Assembly: GCA_019914945.1 (NCBI GenBank)
Contig: CM034111.1
Span: 4,650,001 to 4,714,000, forward strand
Reading direction: 5' to 3'
Length of the DNA stretch: 64,000 bases
Origin: Typha latifolia
Taxonomy: Eukaryota > Streptophyta > Magnoliopsida > Poales > Typhaceae
Below, one piece after another: positions 12,701 through 27,700 of this stretch (positions within the stretch are counted from its first letter, which is position 1; each line of letters opens with the position of its first letter). Made by a program: the position numbers and the translations under genes. Below the pieces are notes generated by a model that saw nothing but the letters and a program-made list of their open reading frames with translations, was not told the DNA's origin and ran no database searches.

Positions 12701-15700
12701 GGACTAATTTTTTCAATGAAGATATAAAAACCAAGTTCATGAAAAGGCTGAAGCCTTGATTTAGGAAGAATACATCCAAGAATACTTGAGTTATGAGTTG
12801 GAGTATTTCTAAACAGCAACCTGCATGAGGTATAAAGTATGAACTATCTATGTAATAATTCTAGATTTGAAGATCTTTTACTAGAAGTCTAGAACTGAAT
12901 ACACCGCATAAATTTAATAAAAAGATCTCCGCCATGAAAATTGCATGGCTTTACTAGAGAAGGCAAGGAAAAAGGTTAAGATCTGAGGTTGATTCCTTGG
13001 CCAAAAGTAGTGCGATAGAAATTCTTCCCGAGCTTGAGAGCACAAATCAAATGATGAAGTTCTAATAACTATTATATAGGGATGGTGATGATGAGAATTC
13101 AGAAATTAAAGCAGTCCTCTTAAGCAAATCTACATGGACTGCATTGAGTGCTGAAGCCCTTAGTAGTAAGAATCTGATTAAAAGGAGAATATCTTGAAGA
13201 GCGATGATTACTAACCATCTATCCCTGCTTAATTGCCTGACACTTGGGAGTAATCATATGCTTCAAGATACACATTCTGATGTTTCTGGTAAAATGAACT
13301 GACACAAATTCTAGAGCATCTGGACCATGTGAGTCAATAAAATTTAAGGTCCAACTAGTGCCTGTTACCTTTAGTACACAGGACAGAATGATCAACAGTT
13401 ATCACACTGAGATCAATGATTTCGATAAGTCATATTGATTTCTAGTAAAACTGCAGTCTTTGTGGCTTGTCAGTTGGTACTTGTCCTGTTCTTAGAGGCT
13501 ACAATTAGTCCAATTGTCTCATCCAAAACAATCTGAACCAGGTCCCAACAAGATTACTTCAAAATCTTCCTAATGCACAAGGATACCATATATAGCCTAT
13601 ATCAGCTACCCAATAAGACAAAGGTTGGAGGGAAATAAAGTATACCTGAGCTGTAAGTGAAATAACAAAATCATCGGGCTCTTCAGCATCTTGATCTTCA
13701 ATATATTGTCTGTTAGTCATTTCCTGTTTAAATTCATAATCACTTTCACTACTTCCATTTAACTGAACATCACATATTTCTGATTAAAACAGCATTAAAA
13801 TTTGTAAAGATGGAAAGCTACATACTTGCATGTGAAATATTGTTTCTAGTTGCATTTCCAACCGTAGAACTTTCAAACAATCAAGTGCTAATTTTTTGTA
13901 CTCATTAGCGAGAGATCCAAGGCTTTTTGGAACTGCACTTGCTGTACGTGTATGGTGATGAGCTTGATTGGCATGATTTCTGTTCTCTGAGCTAGTTTGT
14001 GGCCTAATGAAGGACTCTCCAAGCCTGGACTTTGTAAATTACCAATTTACGTAATAACATTAGCGATCAACCAAGCTACAATAGAATCTAAGCATTTCAA
14101 TGAAGAGTTCCTTAAGGTTGAGTAAAAAGAAAAATAGCAGTCCGACATTGCAAGTTGAAGTGCTAAAAGGAGGTCCGAAGAAGCAGTATAGATAACCAAA
14201 AAATGTCTTAAGAAAGAAAACACAAAATCTAAACTACAACATAAGCAGCTCATGCTCCTAGAAAGAAAAGAGCATCTGAAGCAGGTATACGCAGAGTGGA
14301 GATGCTACAAAACTTCGCAGAAGAAAGCAAATTATTCCATAGAATACATCTGCTCTTATGTAAATCTTCTCTCCTCACAGTAAACATATGATTCATCACT
14401 AGCATGATTTGGAATGTTAGAAACATCAGGGAGATCTTCTACCAATGGTAGTTCCTGGTTAGACATTAAAGTTCTATAAGTCCTGAAAACTAAAAAAAAT
14501 CCAAATTTGAGTTCAGTACTGGTTGCCGACGAGCTTGTGTGTCTCTGTTTCAGGTTCTTTTATTAAATACAAGATGGAGTTGACATGGATAGAATGATAG
14601 ATGGCTCCATTAACTAGGAGCATGCAGGATGTATGAAGTGCGAGTCGTGTACTACCTTACTTAGCAAACTCTTGTTTAGAATTTTGAAAAACAAAAAAGA
14701 GAACGCATGTAACAGAGCAGATGATCTGTCCAACCCAGGTAGCAGTACCTTCCTACAACCCGAACATGTAGCATGATTCAATTTGTTTCTAGGTTGGGGA
14801 ATTATGCAACATCACAATGATTGTTGATTTTAAATCCAATATAGAAACTTTTACTTTTCTGCATGTTTGCTTTGCCAATTGAAGCCAGAAGCACATCAAA
14901 GTAAGATAATCCTCACGACCTGGATTATGTACCTAAGTAACAACTATCATATCATAGGTCTTGAAAATTGTTTGTTGAAAGTTGAAATGGAGGGCCAGAA
15001 GCACTTCATCTTGCATCCTATTTGTGAGCATGGAACAAGATTCTAATCACAATACTAGGATGCAAGTTGGCTAAGCATAGGTTCACTTCTGTTTGCTTCT
15101 AGGTTATCTTTTTCCCTAATTTAGATTAAGGAACACTATTCTAGATTTATAACCTAACATCAAACTATCCCTAATAGATTAAAAAACACTTTAAATTATT
15201 AGCACATAAGCCCAATTACACTTTCAAAAATCCTCTCTCCTCTCTCCTACCACCAACCTATTTAATTCTACAAAACCAAAAGCTCTCGTTTAAGTTAGCC
15301 ACTTATCTCCTCTCTTATCCCTACCTATCCCATTTCTTATTCAAGAATTTCAATTGCATACCTACAAACAGATATTAATATGTAGTCAATGCATACATAG
15401 ATAATGATACTGCATATATGGAATCATGCATTAGAGATATGAGCTATAAGTACAAAAGAAGGCTGATTTATTGTATGATGGCAAATGTAGATGTTAATAT
15501 GTAGTCATTGCATACATACATAATGCTAGAATGATACTAAATATATGGATGCATGCATTATAGACAAGAGCTAGAGTGCAAAAGAAGGCCAATTTATTTA
15601 TGGTGGTAAGTGTAGATGTTAAATATGTAGACAATGCATACATAGAGAATGATAATACATATATAGATACATGCATTGCAAACATAGAGAATCATACTGC

Positions 15701-18700
15701 ATATATATCATTGTATGATGGTTTAATCCATCCATTCGAACAATCCACTTTGTCGCATTAAAGGGTATTCTGTAAATCCATAAAAGACGACCAAAAGTTT
15801 CCTTCTTATTTATATTTTCATCTCAACTTTATGCCACATCAAATATAAATATTACACTACTATTCTAGTTTACAATCAAACATCAAATTAACCTCCTCTA
15901 GATTAGAGATACACTTTTAAGAGTAACAAATTAGAATCTCTACTCTAGATTTTCTTTAACCTCAAAGGCGCAAAACCAAATAGGACCTAAGTGATCAAGT
16001 CAAGAATATGCTGTATCATACGCTAGGAGATAATGCATCACTATGTACTCACAATGAAGAGCATCACGATATATTGCATCACTATGTATTCACAATGACT
16101 TAGAAATACTAATTCATGTAAGAAAATGAATCTGACTGTCACAATTACCAAACTGTGTCAATAAGGGTCAAGGAAGGGATTGGAGATGCTAGCATAATTC
16201 AGGAAACTTAATCAAATTAAGGGATCAACATTACCTTTCAATTGAATCTGCCAGATACTCCAAAGAATCGCTAAGAGAAGCCAATAGGATTAGTTTTTGA
16301 TCATCGTGAATTAAGTTGTCCTGCATGGGAGAGATAAAAATTTTACTTAGCACAAAAGGAACTACTTGATTGAGCACATACAAGTCCCTATTATTTCAAC
16401 ATAATGTTATACATAAATATTTTTTCTATTTTGACTGATTGGAGCCCACAAGGGCAAAGTGAGCTATAAAATATATATTATATACGGAAACCTGTTCCCA
16501 GACAATCCTTGCCTTTCACAATATAGATTGTCATGCACTACATTCTAAATCATCAACTTCATTCTAGTTGCTGCACAAACTTCTAAACAATATGCACACT
16601 GGGTTGCATGTTAAGAGGGATAGTACACCATGCATAATGATGTTAAATCTTCCATGTGTCTTTAGAGAGATCAATTCTTTGTTGATGATGCCACATCTTG
16701 GCAGGAGGGGAATAATGTTCATATTAATAATTAGAATAAATGGGTCAAGGAATGGGAATACATTTAATTTTGTAAACTAAAAAGTTGATTTCAAATCCTG
16801 ACCAATAATCTAAACAACAAATGAACATGAAGAAAAGTATAAGACTATAATTTGTTGCATTTAGTGACTATTAACTCTCACCTTCTCGACAAAAGCATAG
16901 GTTATTAGATAACCATAGTTTCAATCTATTCTAACACTCTAATTTCTAGGATCAAACATTTTATGTAATAACCAGAATTTTAAAAAAAAATGAAGGTCAT
17001 GTGCAATGCACGTGCTTTCCTTCCCTCTCACTCGCCAATTATATGAGGGAGGTGGACGTGGATTCCTTGGCCAAGATTGTCAGATTTGCTGAAGAGCTAA
17101 CCCTAGAAATTTTCCTATATGAACCCTAGCTCTCCTCCTCATGCCATTGTAACCTCTCTCTTCTCTTACTGTCTTCTTCTCCTTCCTCCCTTGGCAAAGT
17201 TGAGAGGTCGGATCCGGCCATCAGAGTACCTTGGAGCAAATGGAGATCATCTATCGACTCACCCATGAATCCACTTCCATCTCTCATAATTAATTTGAAT
17301 TTAATAGAATAAATAGTTATGTACCTACTTTTTGTATCTTCAGCTTTGTCGATGAAATTCGCCAGTCACCGACTTCAGGTCATTACTGCTTTGGTCCAAG
17401 AAGCTTCGTGTCGATGACCTAATATTATGGGTCGTAGAAGTCCCTAGGGGAGGCTATGCTAGGTAATCTCCGGCTGACAAGAGTTGTGCTCACGTTCGGT
17501 CGCTGTCTTCATTGTCAATAGCCTCCAACCCTCTTGATAGGTTTCCCTCCTTGTGAGGAGTATGTTAAGTCTTGTTTTTGTTTCTCTTACAGAGAGATCT
17601 AGCTCTGGCAAACTCCAACGACGCAGATTTAACTCTGGCAAACTTCGACAAACTCCTATATATAATTTTTAAATTTATTTCTTTATTTCTTTTTCAGTTT
17701 TTTTTATTTCTTCCACTCTCCCTTTTTCTTCTCTCTAATTCTTCTTCTTCTTCTTCTTCTTCTTCTTCTTCTTCACTGCACTATAGTTTTTCTTTCTTTT
17801 GTTTGATTTTCTTCCACTCACTCTCTTTTTAATCTCTTCTTTTCAATTTGTATTGCCCATAGTTTTTCTTTCTTTATTTTATTATTTTTGATAATTTTTT
17901 TTAACTTTTAAAAGTCTTTTTGTATTTTTAAGTAATATTTAAAATTTTACGTAATTAAAATGTGCGATCCGATCCAGACGACCGATACGGCCGATCCAGC
18001 CAATACATATCATTTTTCAAAAAGCGATCTCGATCCCGATTTTTTAAACCTTGGTTAAAATTGCAAAAGTTTAAAGAAGGTACCTGCTTAATTGGTCGCA
18101 AACTCAATAATAAATCACTCATTTCTGTCTCCACTTCAACTGTTTCAACATCTGAAAGTTTGTTTTCTGTAAAGGATTCTCCAGAAGAATTCCGTAAACA
18201 AGCATTTGCAGGATCAAGTCGCATCAAACTCTCCACATCACTCCTCCCAAGCAGCATGTAACTTTGCTTTTCTAGAACAGCCTGCATTTGTTCAGAAAGT
18301 ATGTATCACAATCACATTTTTTTAAGGTCAAGATAAAAATAAAAACAGAAGAAGTTCAAGCTCGTGACAAACAAAAACATGTCAATACTTATAGTGCAAT
18401 ATTCAAAAGAGAGATAAAGGAAAAAAAACACCTACAGTTATAGCAGCACAGCAGTACTTACACTGGAATACCCTGATTGAAAATAAATAAAATTCTAACT
18501 AGTTGCAAGAAGGTTTAAGAACAAACACACATATCCTGTTCTAATATATGTAGTCCAGTATCATCTCAACTTAATATAATCAAACTGAAATATCATAAAA
18601 TGCAGCATATGAAGCATAGATAGGGATATGCCGATACGACAAATCTCAAAAAATAAGGATACAATACATTCTAGATAAGTAGCTCAAATATGTATATATT

Positions 18701-21700
18701 TATGCCTACATTGAGGAATTATATATTATTGTTGCATCCGATAGTTTATATAAGAAGACTCAATTAAAAGAACTACCATTCATAGCAAAGGTCTCCTATA
18801 TTTATATAAGACTCAATTAAAAGAAATAAACGTGTAACACGATTCCTTGATATGGGTCATAAAATAAATAACCAGCGTCAAATGTTTTTACAAAGAGAAA
18901 CCTTCTGAAAAAAATGAGAAGTAATAATTTTGCCTTCAATTTGACTCATATAGATAGGAATCTCGGAAGAATTTAAAAAGAATCTGAGAAGTATCCACAA
19001 TATTAATTTCTTTAAAATTAGATAATTTAAGGAAGTATCCAATATGTATGCAGAAGTATCTAATGAGTATCATAACAGATATGGCGAGAGTATGGAAGTA
19101 TCTGTGTTTCCTAAGTACACCATATCTTGTGTAATAAGACTCTACTTGCATTTGAATCTCACAATTTGCTTGATTGAACTTGCTGATAATATGGAAAAGT
19201 ATCACACTGAATTTGATCAAAAGGGATACATCAAGTACAATATGCAAAGTAATATCCCCATCTCTTTGCTAAATTTCTGTTCATTCATGAAAGGGTAGAA
19301 CCTAATCACAAGTCAAGCACAAAATCCAGCAGTCAATACAAAAATTCTTGAGTACAACTAATGTGTTGAGTTAATTTCCGCTTAATCTAAAAGCCAAAGC
19401 CATTCGGGTGAAGATTTTCTTGGATCTATGATCTCCCAGTTTCTTATCTAGTTTGGTGTGGAACCAAATAACACTGGAAATTGTGAATCAGATTCAACTC
19501 TCGTATGGAAATGAAAGGCCTCAGGCAATCATCCATTCCATCCGAGCATTACCTGATGCGTGTCAACACATAGATCAGACAGCCATGATTTCATGAGTCT
19601 TTATCCTAATGTGCCCTTATATTTCATCTTGGGCGTAACTGTGATAGTAATATGCATGAAAAAAATACATTAACATAGATTCAATGGAGCGCTTGGATGG
19701 ATCCAAATTAGATCTGCTCGCACTGAAGTCTTTATTAATCAGCATCATGCACACACATTTACACACAAACACATTCTTATATATAGGTATATAGTGCAAA
19801 TTAGGGCTTATTACCATCATTTATATAAACCATTTTACAAAACATTTCTCAAATGTTCTTAGAGAAGAATCAAAAATGTTTTAGTAGTAAATGATGATAA
19901 AGCCTTAAAATGCAGCATTAGAAAATTGATTTGCAAGATGATTTCACTTTATAACACATTAGCAAGCATAAGTCAAACACTTGCTACTTGCAAACAAGGG
20001 CTAATTTAGCTTTGTAAATGTTTCTATGTAAGTATAGATACAAAAATGTGTTAATACATACATATACACACGAGAGAGATACCATCGTCTATAAAATATC
20101 TTGCATCTCAAGATATACAAAATATTTCTCAATTGTCCTTATAGAAGAACCAAATATTTTAGTAGTAAGTGATGATAGAGCCCTGGTATTTAGCACTAAA
20201 AACTAATTTGCAAGATAGTTTCACTTTATAATCAAATTAGCAACCATAAGTCAGGCTCAAAACACATGCTATGTGCAAACAAAGGCTAATTTAGCTTTGC
20301 AGTGCACATATTTTATGTGCAATGCATTTTTATGTGAGCAATGCGCACTTTTTATACGCAATTTTTTGTTCATACTTCAAATGAGAAGTACTTTCCTATT
20401 ATGCACAATAGGTCTGTTTTCTAAGCAATGACATTTTATATATACATTACAAATCCCTCCTAGATCTCCCTTCTTCTCCCTTTCTGCTCCCTTTCTCCTC
20501 TTTTTCTCTTCCTCCCATTCTCGGTTTGAGAAAGTAGTGGCAGCAAAGAGACCCCATAATGGATCTCTTTGACTTAGTTAAATGGTATCAAATGGTGTGC
20601 CACCCAATACCTGTATCAGGTGATTCTTTAATCGGCACTGATGCGTGCCTGTCAGCACACCTCCACTGGCAAAGGGGAGAGCCAGTCACATGCCAACCAG
20701 CAGGGCAATCTTTGTATGCAATTGCAGCAAAGTAGACCTTGTTTGCAAGCAATGTGACTTCTAATTTAGAATCTAGTTTTGCTAATTTAAGAATCAAGTG
20801 GAATTAATTTGCAAACCATTTGCATCAGAGTTCACCTAAATAAAGAATAGATTGCACAATGATAAAAAGAAAACAGATCAAGATCTTCTGGAATAAAAAA
20901 ATCTGTTCACTAGCATTCAACTTAAGGTAAAATAAAAACTTATTTTATTAAATAGTAAGTACTTTAACACAAGTATCTTAATTGTATAGACACAGCTAAT
21001 CCCAAACACAGTATATTGTACAAGATTTTGTAAAAGGACAATAATAAGGACATTACAGGGCAGCACGACCTAGCAGCTTGATTGCATACAAGGAAAATAT
21101 TTGACAGAGAGGTAAAAACAATAGAAGTATTGCACTGAGTAGAAAGAGATGCTGGTAGTTAAGTATGTGGATAAAGATCATGATTTGTACACTACAACAG
21201 TGAAAATCTGAAAGGCAGACTGTTTGCTAGAAACTGGGATAAATAGATATTATGAGCTGACGGCTGAGATTACTAAAATAAAGAAAGCCACAGATATTTG
21301 AAAAAGGTTTCTTTCTCATGGTACTAGTCCTGCAGTAGTAATATAACAAAATAATGATGTTATTACCAAAATCCAAAATATTGCAATAGGAAGTGTCATT
21401 ATTCTCTTTTTAGACCGTTTGGGGGCAGATAGTAGAAAATATGGCAGTAAAGGTAATGATAGAACAACTTGAATAATTAATCACAATGTCAACCCTTTAC
21501 TGTGAGAAGAATAAGTGATGAGCACACATGGAAGTGCAGTGGAAGGATGTAAGAGAAAGAAATCAAATCCAGTCATTCCACTATCTGGGAACAGCATTGG
21601 GTTTCCTAAGATAGCTGGGCAACAAAATTGATGAAATATCTGATCTGACTAAATGATACATTAGCACAATATGAGCAAAATTGCTTCAATTTACCACTTA

Positions 21701-24700
21701 TAAGATCACATAAACTATAGTTTATATACACTCCCTAAACATTGTTTGGTATGCACAGACCCCTAAATTACTAAAAATCTCTCAAATCTCCCTTCAGATA
21801 GTTTCTCATTACTTTTTCTGTCCATAAGTTAACATAACTCAACATGACTAAATTTGTGACCCTTATCTTTTGAGGGAAGAAAAATACCAACAGTTTAGGG
21901 AGTCTTTTCACCTTTTATAAGTAGAAGGGCATATTTGTGTTTTCACCTTTTTCATTAACGAAATCTGGGGGTCAAAGGTTTCCAATAGTTTAGGCAATCT
22001 ACATATACCAAAAATATTTGGAGAGTATATGTGGAAATAGGCAATAGTTTATGAGATCTAAATAGAATTATTCTTTCCTTTTATCCGACTACTTGGAAAA
22101 GGTAAACATAAATACAGTTGAAGTTAATCTCTAAAGTCCATAAAAGAACACATAATCTATAGAAATGTAATAAGATGCAAATAATAGGAATGCCATTATA
22201 TTAGTATGCAATGAGGAAACCTTGAACATAGTATCTGTTTCTCATTTGCAGGTTAGGACTGCTAGTAGCAAGAATTCTCTTGGCTTTTTGAGCAAAAGAA
22301 TTGAATGGGCACTGCTTTTCAGCAACTGAACACAACTGATTTTCTTGAGATGAAACAAATCTCTTGGCAGTAGTATTTTCTTATGCAGTATATGTTTGCA
22401 GAATATTATGGTTGTATAATTTAAATTCCACAGTACGGTAAATGGGGATATGCATTACCTCCATATATGATGTTCGACATCTTTCATATGCACGTTCCAA
22501 GAATGTGTGTACATAGTCAACGAGTTCACTTGCATATTTTGGCATTAGCTGAGCCCAGCCAAGTACCTATGGAAAAAAAATTTAGAAAAGTAACTAGAAC
22601 TTGCCATAAAGAAAAACACAAGTGGATAATAAACTACCTCTTTTGCTAGAAAATCAATGGCTAAAAGTCCCTGTAATACAGGGCGTCCCTTCCCAACTAG
22701 TGGACTGTATACTGTTGTAGCATGTGCACGTGGCCGGAATGCTGCTGGGCCTGGAAAAAGGAAAATTGCACAAAGGAAGATGAAGGAAAGGCATGGGTTG
22801 ATTCCTTATTTTTGTGAAGAACAAACAAGGTATAATAATTAATAAGATCCAAAGTCCCACAGTTGCTGTGCATTTGAGTTTGCTTCTTAAGTTCAAATTT
22901 CATGTTTCTTTTTGTATAAGAAAAAATAATGTTGATATATATTTAGAAAATAAATATGTAATTCAAGCAATGAGAAATGCATAAAAATCACTTGATAAAT
23001 ATATGATGAAATTCAAGTAGGTATATTTTTACATTTTCTTAAAAAAATTTATTCAAGGAAATAGATATCAAAAGGTAAATATGCATCATAATATCCTTAT
23101 TTAATAACCATAAACAGATTATAGGATCTAAAATGAACATTGAATATGCCTCAAGTTTTCCAGGTCAAATTTTAGCCCTACAAGATGATATCTTTGCAAC
23201 TTGGTTAGTTTAAAGAAATGACAAATTCACGAAAAAAGAAGGCTAAGTTAAGGACTATTTGCAATTATATGAGAAGAGAAGAGGTTCAGTCTTCCTACAA
23301 AATCCTACAGATACGTGCAAAAATTGAAAGTTAATTTCAACTAAGGATGTGCTAGTAGTGGCATGACACTTGGCATGGGGGTGTGCAGTGGCACATCCCC
23401 CGTGCTGAGTCGTGTTGGTCCGGCATAGCTACGCGTGCCGTCTGGCACAGCATGTGGAGCCTTTTTTTTAATTTTTTTTTTTCTATTTTCATCAATCTTC
23501 ATCAAATCAATTTTAATCTTCGTACATGTTCAATATTTATATTATATCATAGAAAATTGTAAAATTCATATTTGTATGAAAACTAAGACGTTACAACAAG
23601 TAATACTATTAGTGGATGAATTTTGAAGATAATCAACAGTATTTAGGTGCAACATTTTCGTATTATTCTTGTGCCGGCAAATAAAGTCTTTGATCATCTT
23701 CCCTATGCTACGCTCAACTAGATATTAGTTTTAATAATTGAACTATTATAAACTAATATTATGTGTTGAATGTTATTATGTATTCGATTATACTATGGAG
23801 TGTTTAATCATTAATATTAGTTTAATAAATGTATTCAATTATATTATGTGTTGAATAATATTTCTATTTAAATGTTGCTTTATCTTTAATAAAATAAGTC
23901 ATTTACAAAAATAATCTAAAGACAAAACATTATAATGTAGGTTTTAATACATATATTTAAACCAAAAACCAAAAATTAATATGCCGAAGACCTAAAACAT
24001 CTCTAAATATCCTAAAACTTTTATTAGAAATATTACACATATGTGCTAGTGGCATGCCAGGGCGTATCAATGGTGGCATGGCCATCGTTGATTTCAACAC
24101 CTTTGACTCCAATGTTCATTGGATGAAGCAATCTGATAAATGTAACTAGGAAATTACTTATTTTGATGAATTCTAAGATATTAGTGTTACTTTTCTAAAA
24201 GACTTCCAATGAAGAAATTCAGTTTAAATTTTTATGGAATGTAAATTTTACAAAAGTGAACGGTAGAACTTTCTTTTCCTATCTAGTTACATCTAAAACA
24301 ATTGGGATGCATAGTGCAATATTGTTATTTGATAATACCATAAATTGACAAAATTACTCCAATATCATGGCTAGTCACGTAGAAATATTACATGGGAGGC
24401 TCCATGTGCAATTGTGGTTAAGTGGCCATCTAGACACCCAATCACATGGTCCCATTGTTCAATAACGGTTCCCTAGCATTTTGATGACATAAGTTCAATA
24501 CCAAATGACAGTCACATATAATCCTAACTAAGAATTGTCGTACCAAAGCACTATCGGCATGTGGCACAAGGGGTGTCGCATGGCACCCCTCCTCTTGCCT
24601 CCTAGCAGCGGTCCATGGCTGCAAAGGTCTCTTAGAGGCATTAATCGTGGAGGATGACCAAAGGAGGTGTTTCTAACCGGCGAAAGCAAAGAGGATCGAG

Positions 24701-27700
24701 AAGATGGTAATGGTGATAATAGCATCGAGCGTGAAGAGGAAGACAATCCATAGATAGAATGGGATCCACTACTTTATATTTTACAATTCACTACTATTCC
24801 CTCCTATTATCCACTAGACTACGGCTAGGGCACCACAATAGTCGATGAAAAGAGAGGATAGATACAAATAGGGCGACAATAAAGTAGCATCCCTCTTAGT
24901 CTCTCCTCTCATTTTCTTTCCTCTCTTGCATGGGGCTGGCAATGAATCCTCTATTCTTGCGACACAGTTGACAGGTGTCGTGCCGTGCCGTGTCAGCTAG
25001 GGTTTAGCATGCCGAGAAGCACAAACACACAAAAATGGCTGTTGTGGCCATGTTCATGTCCGACATGCCATGAACACATCTCCGACATGTTTCAAATAAA
25101 CAAAAAGTATCTAATATTAAAAATAGAATAAAAACTTATTTCAGAATTCAAACATGCTAGTGTGACACATCATAGGTTATTCCCATAACCAACAACTACT
25201 AAACTAAAATCCAAATACTAAAACCCAAATATCAAAATTCAAATCAAACCAATACAGTCCAATCACTCTTCTATTAGAAAGATATTCCTATATTTAGTTA
25301 GTCCTCAAATGATGATCACTAACAAATAGAGCTGCTACAAAGAGGATGATGTGGGCAAGGCACAATTTGTCAAACATAAGGTCCTTGATAACCTTTGGTA
25401 GGATAAAATTGACTACATATTTGCTTTCACAAAGCCTATTTATAAAATGGTAAGGTTTGCAAACACCGACATCCCTTATTGGCATTTAATATATGAGATG
25501 TAGATACAATGATAGAGAAGGTTAATTTAGTCATTTATAGGAATGAAAAGAAGATGGAAGGCAAGGAATCTAACTATTATTTAGTGATGCATAAGATCAT
25601 AATCAATAGGATGAAAGTAATACGCCACTCTATTATTTAGCACATTATTTAAACCAAGGTGATATTGAGATTTTGAGTTATTCGGTCCTGTCATCAATCA
25701 TCTTAATAGATATTATAGCTTCTCATAGATTGAAAAGGATCCAAATTGTGTAGCTCCGCATATCGAGTTAGAAGTTAGAAATTTCCCACAGGAGAACAAA
25801 TGCTTGAAAAGATTCTTTTCAAAATGGAGGAAAGAAGAATTATATGTGCGGAGTATAGCAATTCTCCTACAAGTGCAGGAGGATCTGCCTTTTAGAATTT
25901 CAAACCTTAAGAGTTCTATCAGAGCCACCTTTAGCCCAACTTGGCAGAGTCGAGTTTCTTCCACCCCAAGAGAATTGGTATGGACACCACTTTCAAACAC
26001 GCGTACTCATGTAGACGTTGAAGGGCAACCCAACTAATGATACTTTGGGTGGGCGACAAGTCACAAGGGAGAGACTTTGATTTTTAGGGTTTTTTATTTT
26101 ATTTTCCCATTATGAGTATTTTGGTCTGGTCTTTTTAGGGTTTACCTATATAAAGGTTTGTTATCTTATCATTTGAGGCTAATGAATATTTTAAGATTTT
26201 GAGATTATCTACCCATTTTGTTGGTGGATTTCGACTCCTCGCTGGTGGATTCCATGGGTTTATCCTTTGTTTCTTTTTCATCTACTGTTATTCTGCATCA
26301 GAAGATTTGCATATGCAGTTTCTATATATAAAGCATGAGTCAAATGTTTCAACAAAAACAGTTGCTTGGAGCCTTGGAGCACAATCTATCATTTTGTTCT
26401 CCAATAACAAGAGGCTTAAAAGAGGGCAGTAAACTTCTAAACAAAGTCCAAAATTTTCTTTATTAAAATTATTGGGTATTTGTGTAATGAGTCTTTGACC
26501 AAACTAACCCTATTTCGAAACTTTTTCTAGAAAAATGGACCACACCTAAATTTAAAATCAAAAGGAATTTGTTTCACTGTAGCTGTCAGTAAAACACTGC
26601 AAAGATTTACGTTTTACTTTTAGATCAAAATGTCAACAAATTCAGCATTTATATATATAAGTTAATAAAAAATGCTAATTTTATTAGAGGTTTATTTATG
26701 TAAAACCCTAAACGTTGTGCCACAAGATTAATTGAACTTTTCATCTTTTAACAGTTAACACTCTACCTCTCTCTGAAGACAGGGCAGTAAGATAGTTTTG
26801 TAATTTAAAAACCATATCCTCACCTGTCTTAATCACAGAGTAGGAGAATAACTAAACTACAAATTTGTTTTACTAATATGTTTCTCTGGATGGGGGTAAT
26901 ACCAGATAATAAAAGTTCTTAACAAACTTACAGAATGAAGTTGGTAACTTACTAGAAATAGCCTGTTGAACACATTTTCGGTAATCTACGAACATTGCTG
27001 GCAAAAAGTGATCCTTCAGAAAATTCTCTACGAATCCTAGTAAGACATCATTCCTGCACATGTTTATAAGCCATTTCAGACCGAATATTAACAGATGATT
27101 ACACAATGAACGTTCAGCAGAAAGCCTAGATACCAGAGGAATATAAGATGAACTTTAAAATAATATATTTTCTCTTTGAAGATACAATCGTACAAATGTT
27201 TCTACTGGATAATAGCAGTGTTGGGAATAATAGAAAAACCAACAAATACATATCCTGATATGCAGTCATAAGTAACGAGTATAAGACACTTGTTTATAGT
27301 GCTGAAAAAACCAATGGAGTTTGGCATCTAACCAATTCCAAGAAGCCATCATCAGAATGTCTTGTCTAGATCTACAGTAACGTAAAATGATGGAGCTCAC
27401 TTAATTGATGGAAAAATTTGTTAGGACAGGCCAACAGAATTACAAAAACTTTTGAGTAGTGCTACAAGGTTCTTAGACACCCTAAAAATGCTACTGATGA
27501 GTAGCATGTCCTATGTCTAGATCTACAGTTATTTGAAACGATGGAAATCACTTAATTGATGGAATGATTTGCTAGGACAGGCCAACTGTACTATAAAAAC
27601 TTTTGAGTGCTATGGGTTTCTCCTTAGACACCCTATAAATGCTACTAATGAGTAGTAAGTATTAGTCGGGGCAAAAATGTAATACATAGGAAGATGGTGG

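Noticed and set aside
17572..17832. 86-residue frame with a poly-Ser run
   Set aside because: It is the translation of the CTT microsatellite and the T-rich tract.
25713..26037. Two opposing frames of 95 and 77 residues before the LTR-like segment
   Set aside because: Could be a retroelement end, but no motif is recognisable in either frame.
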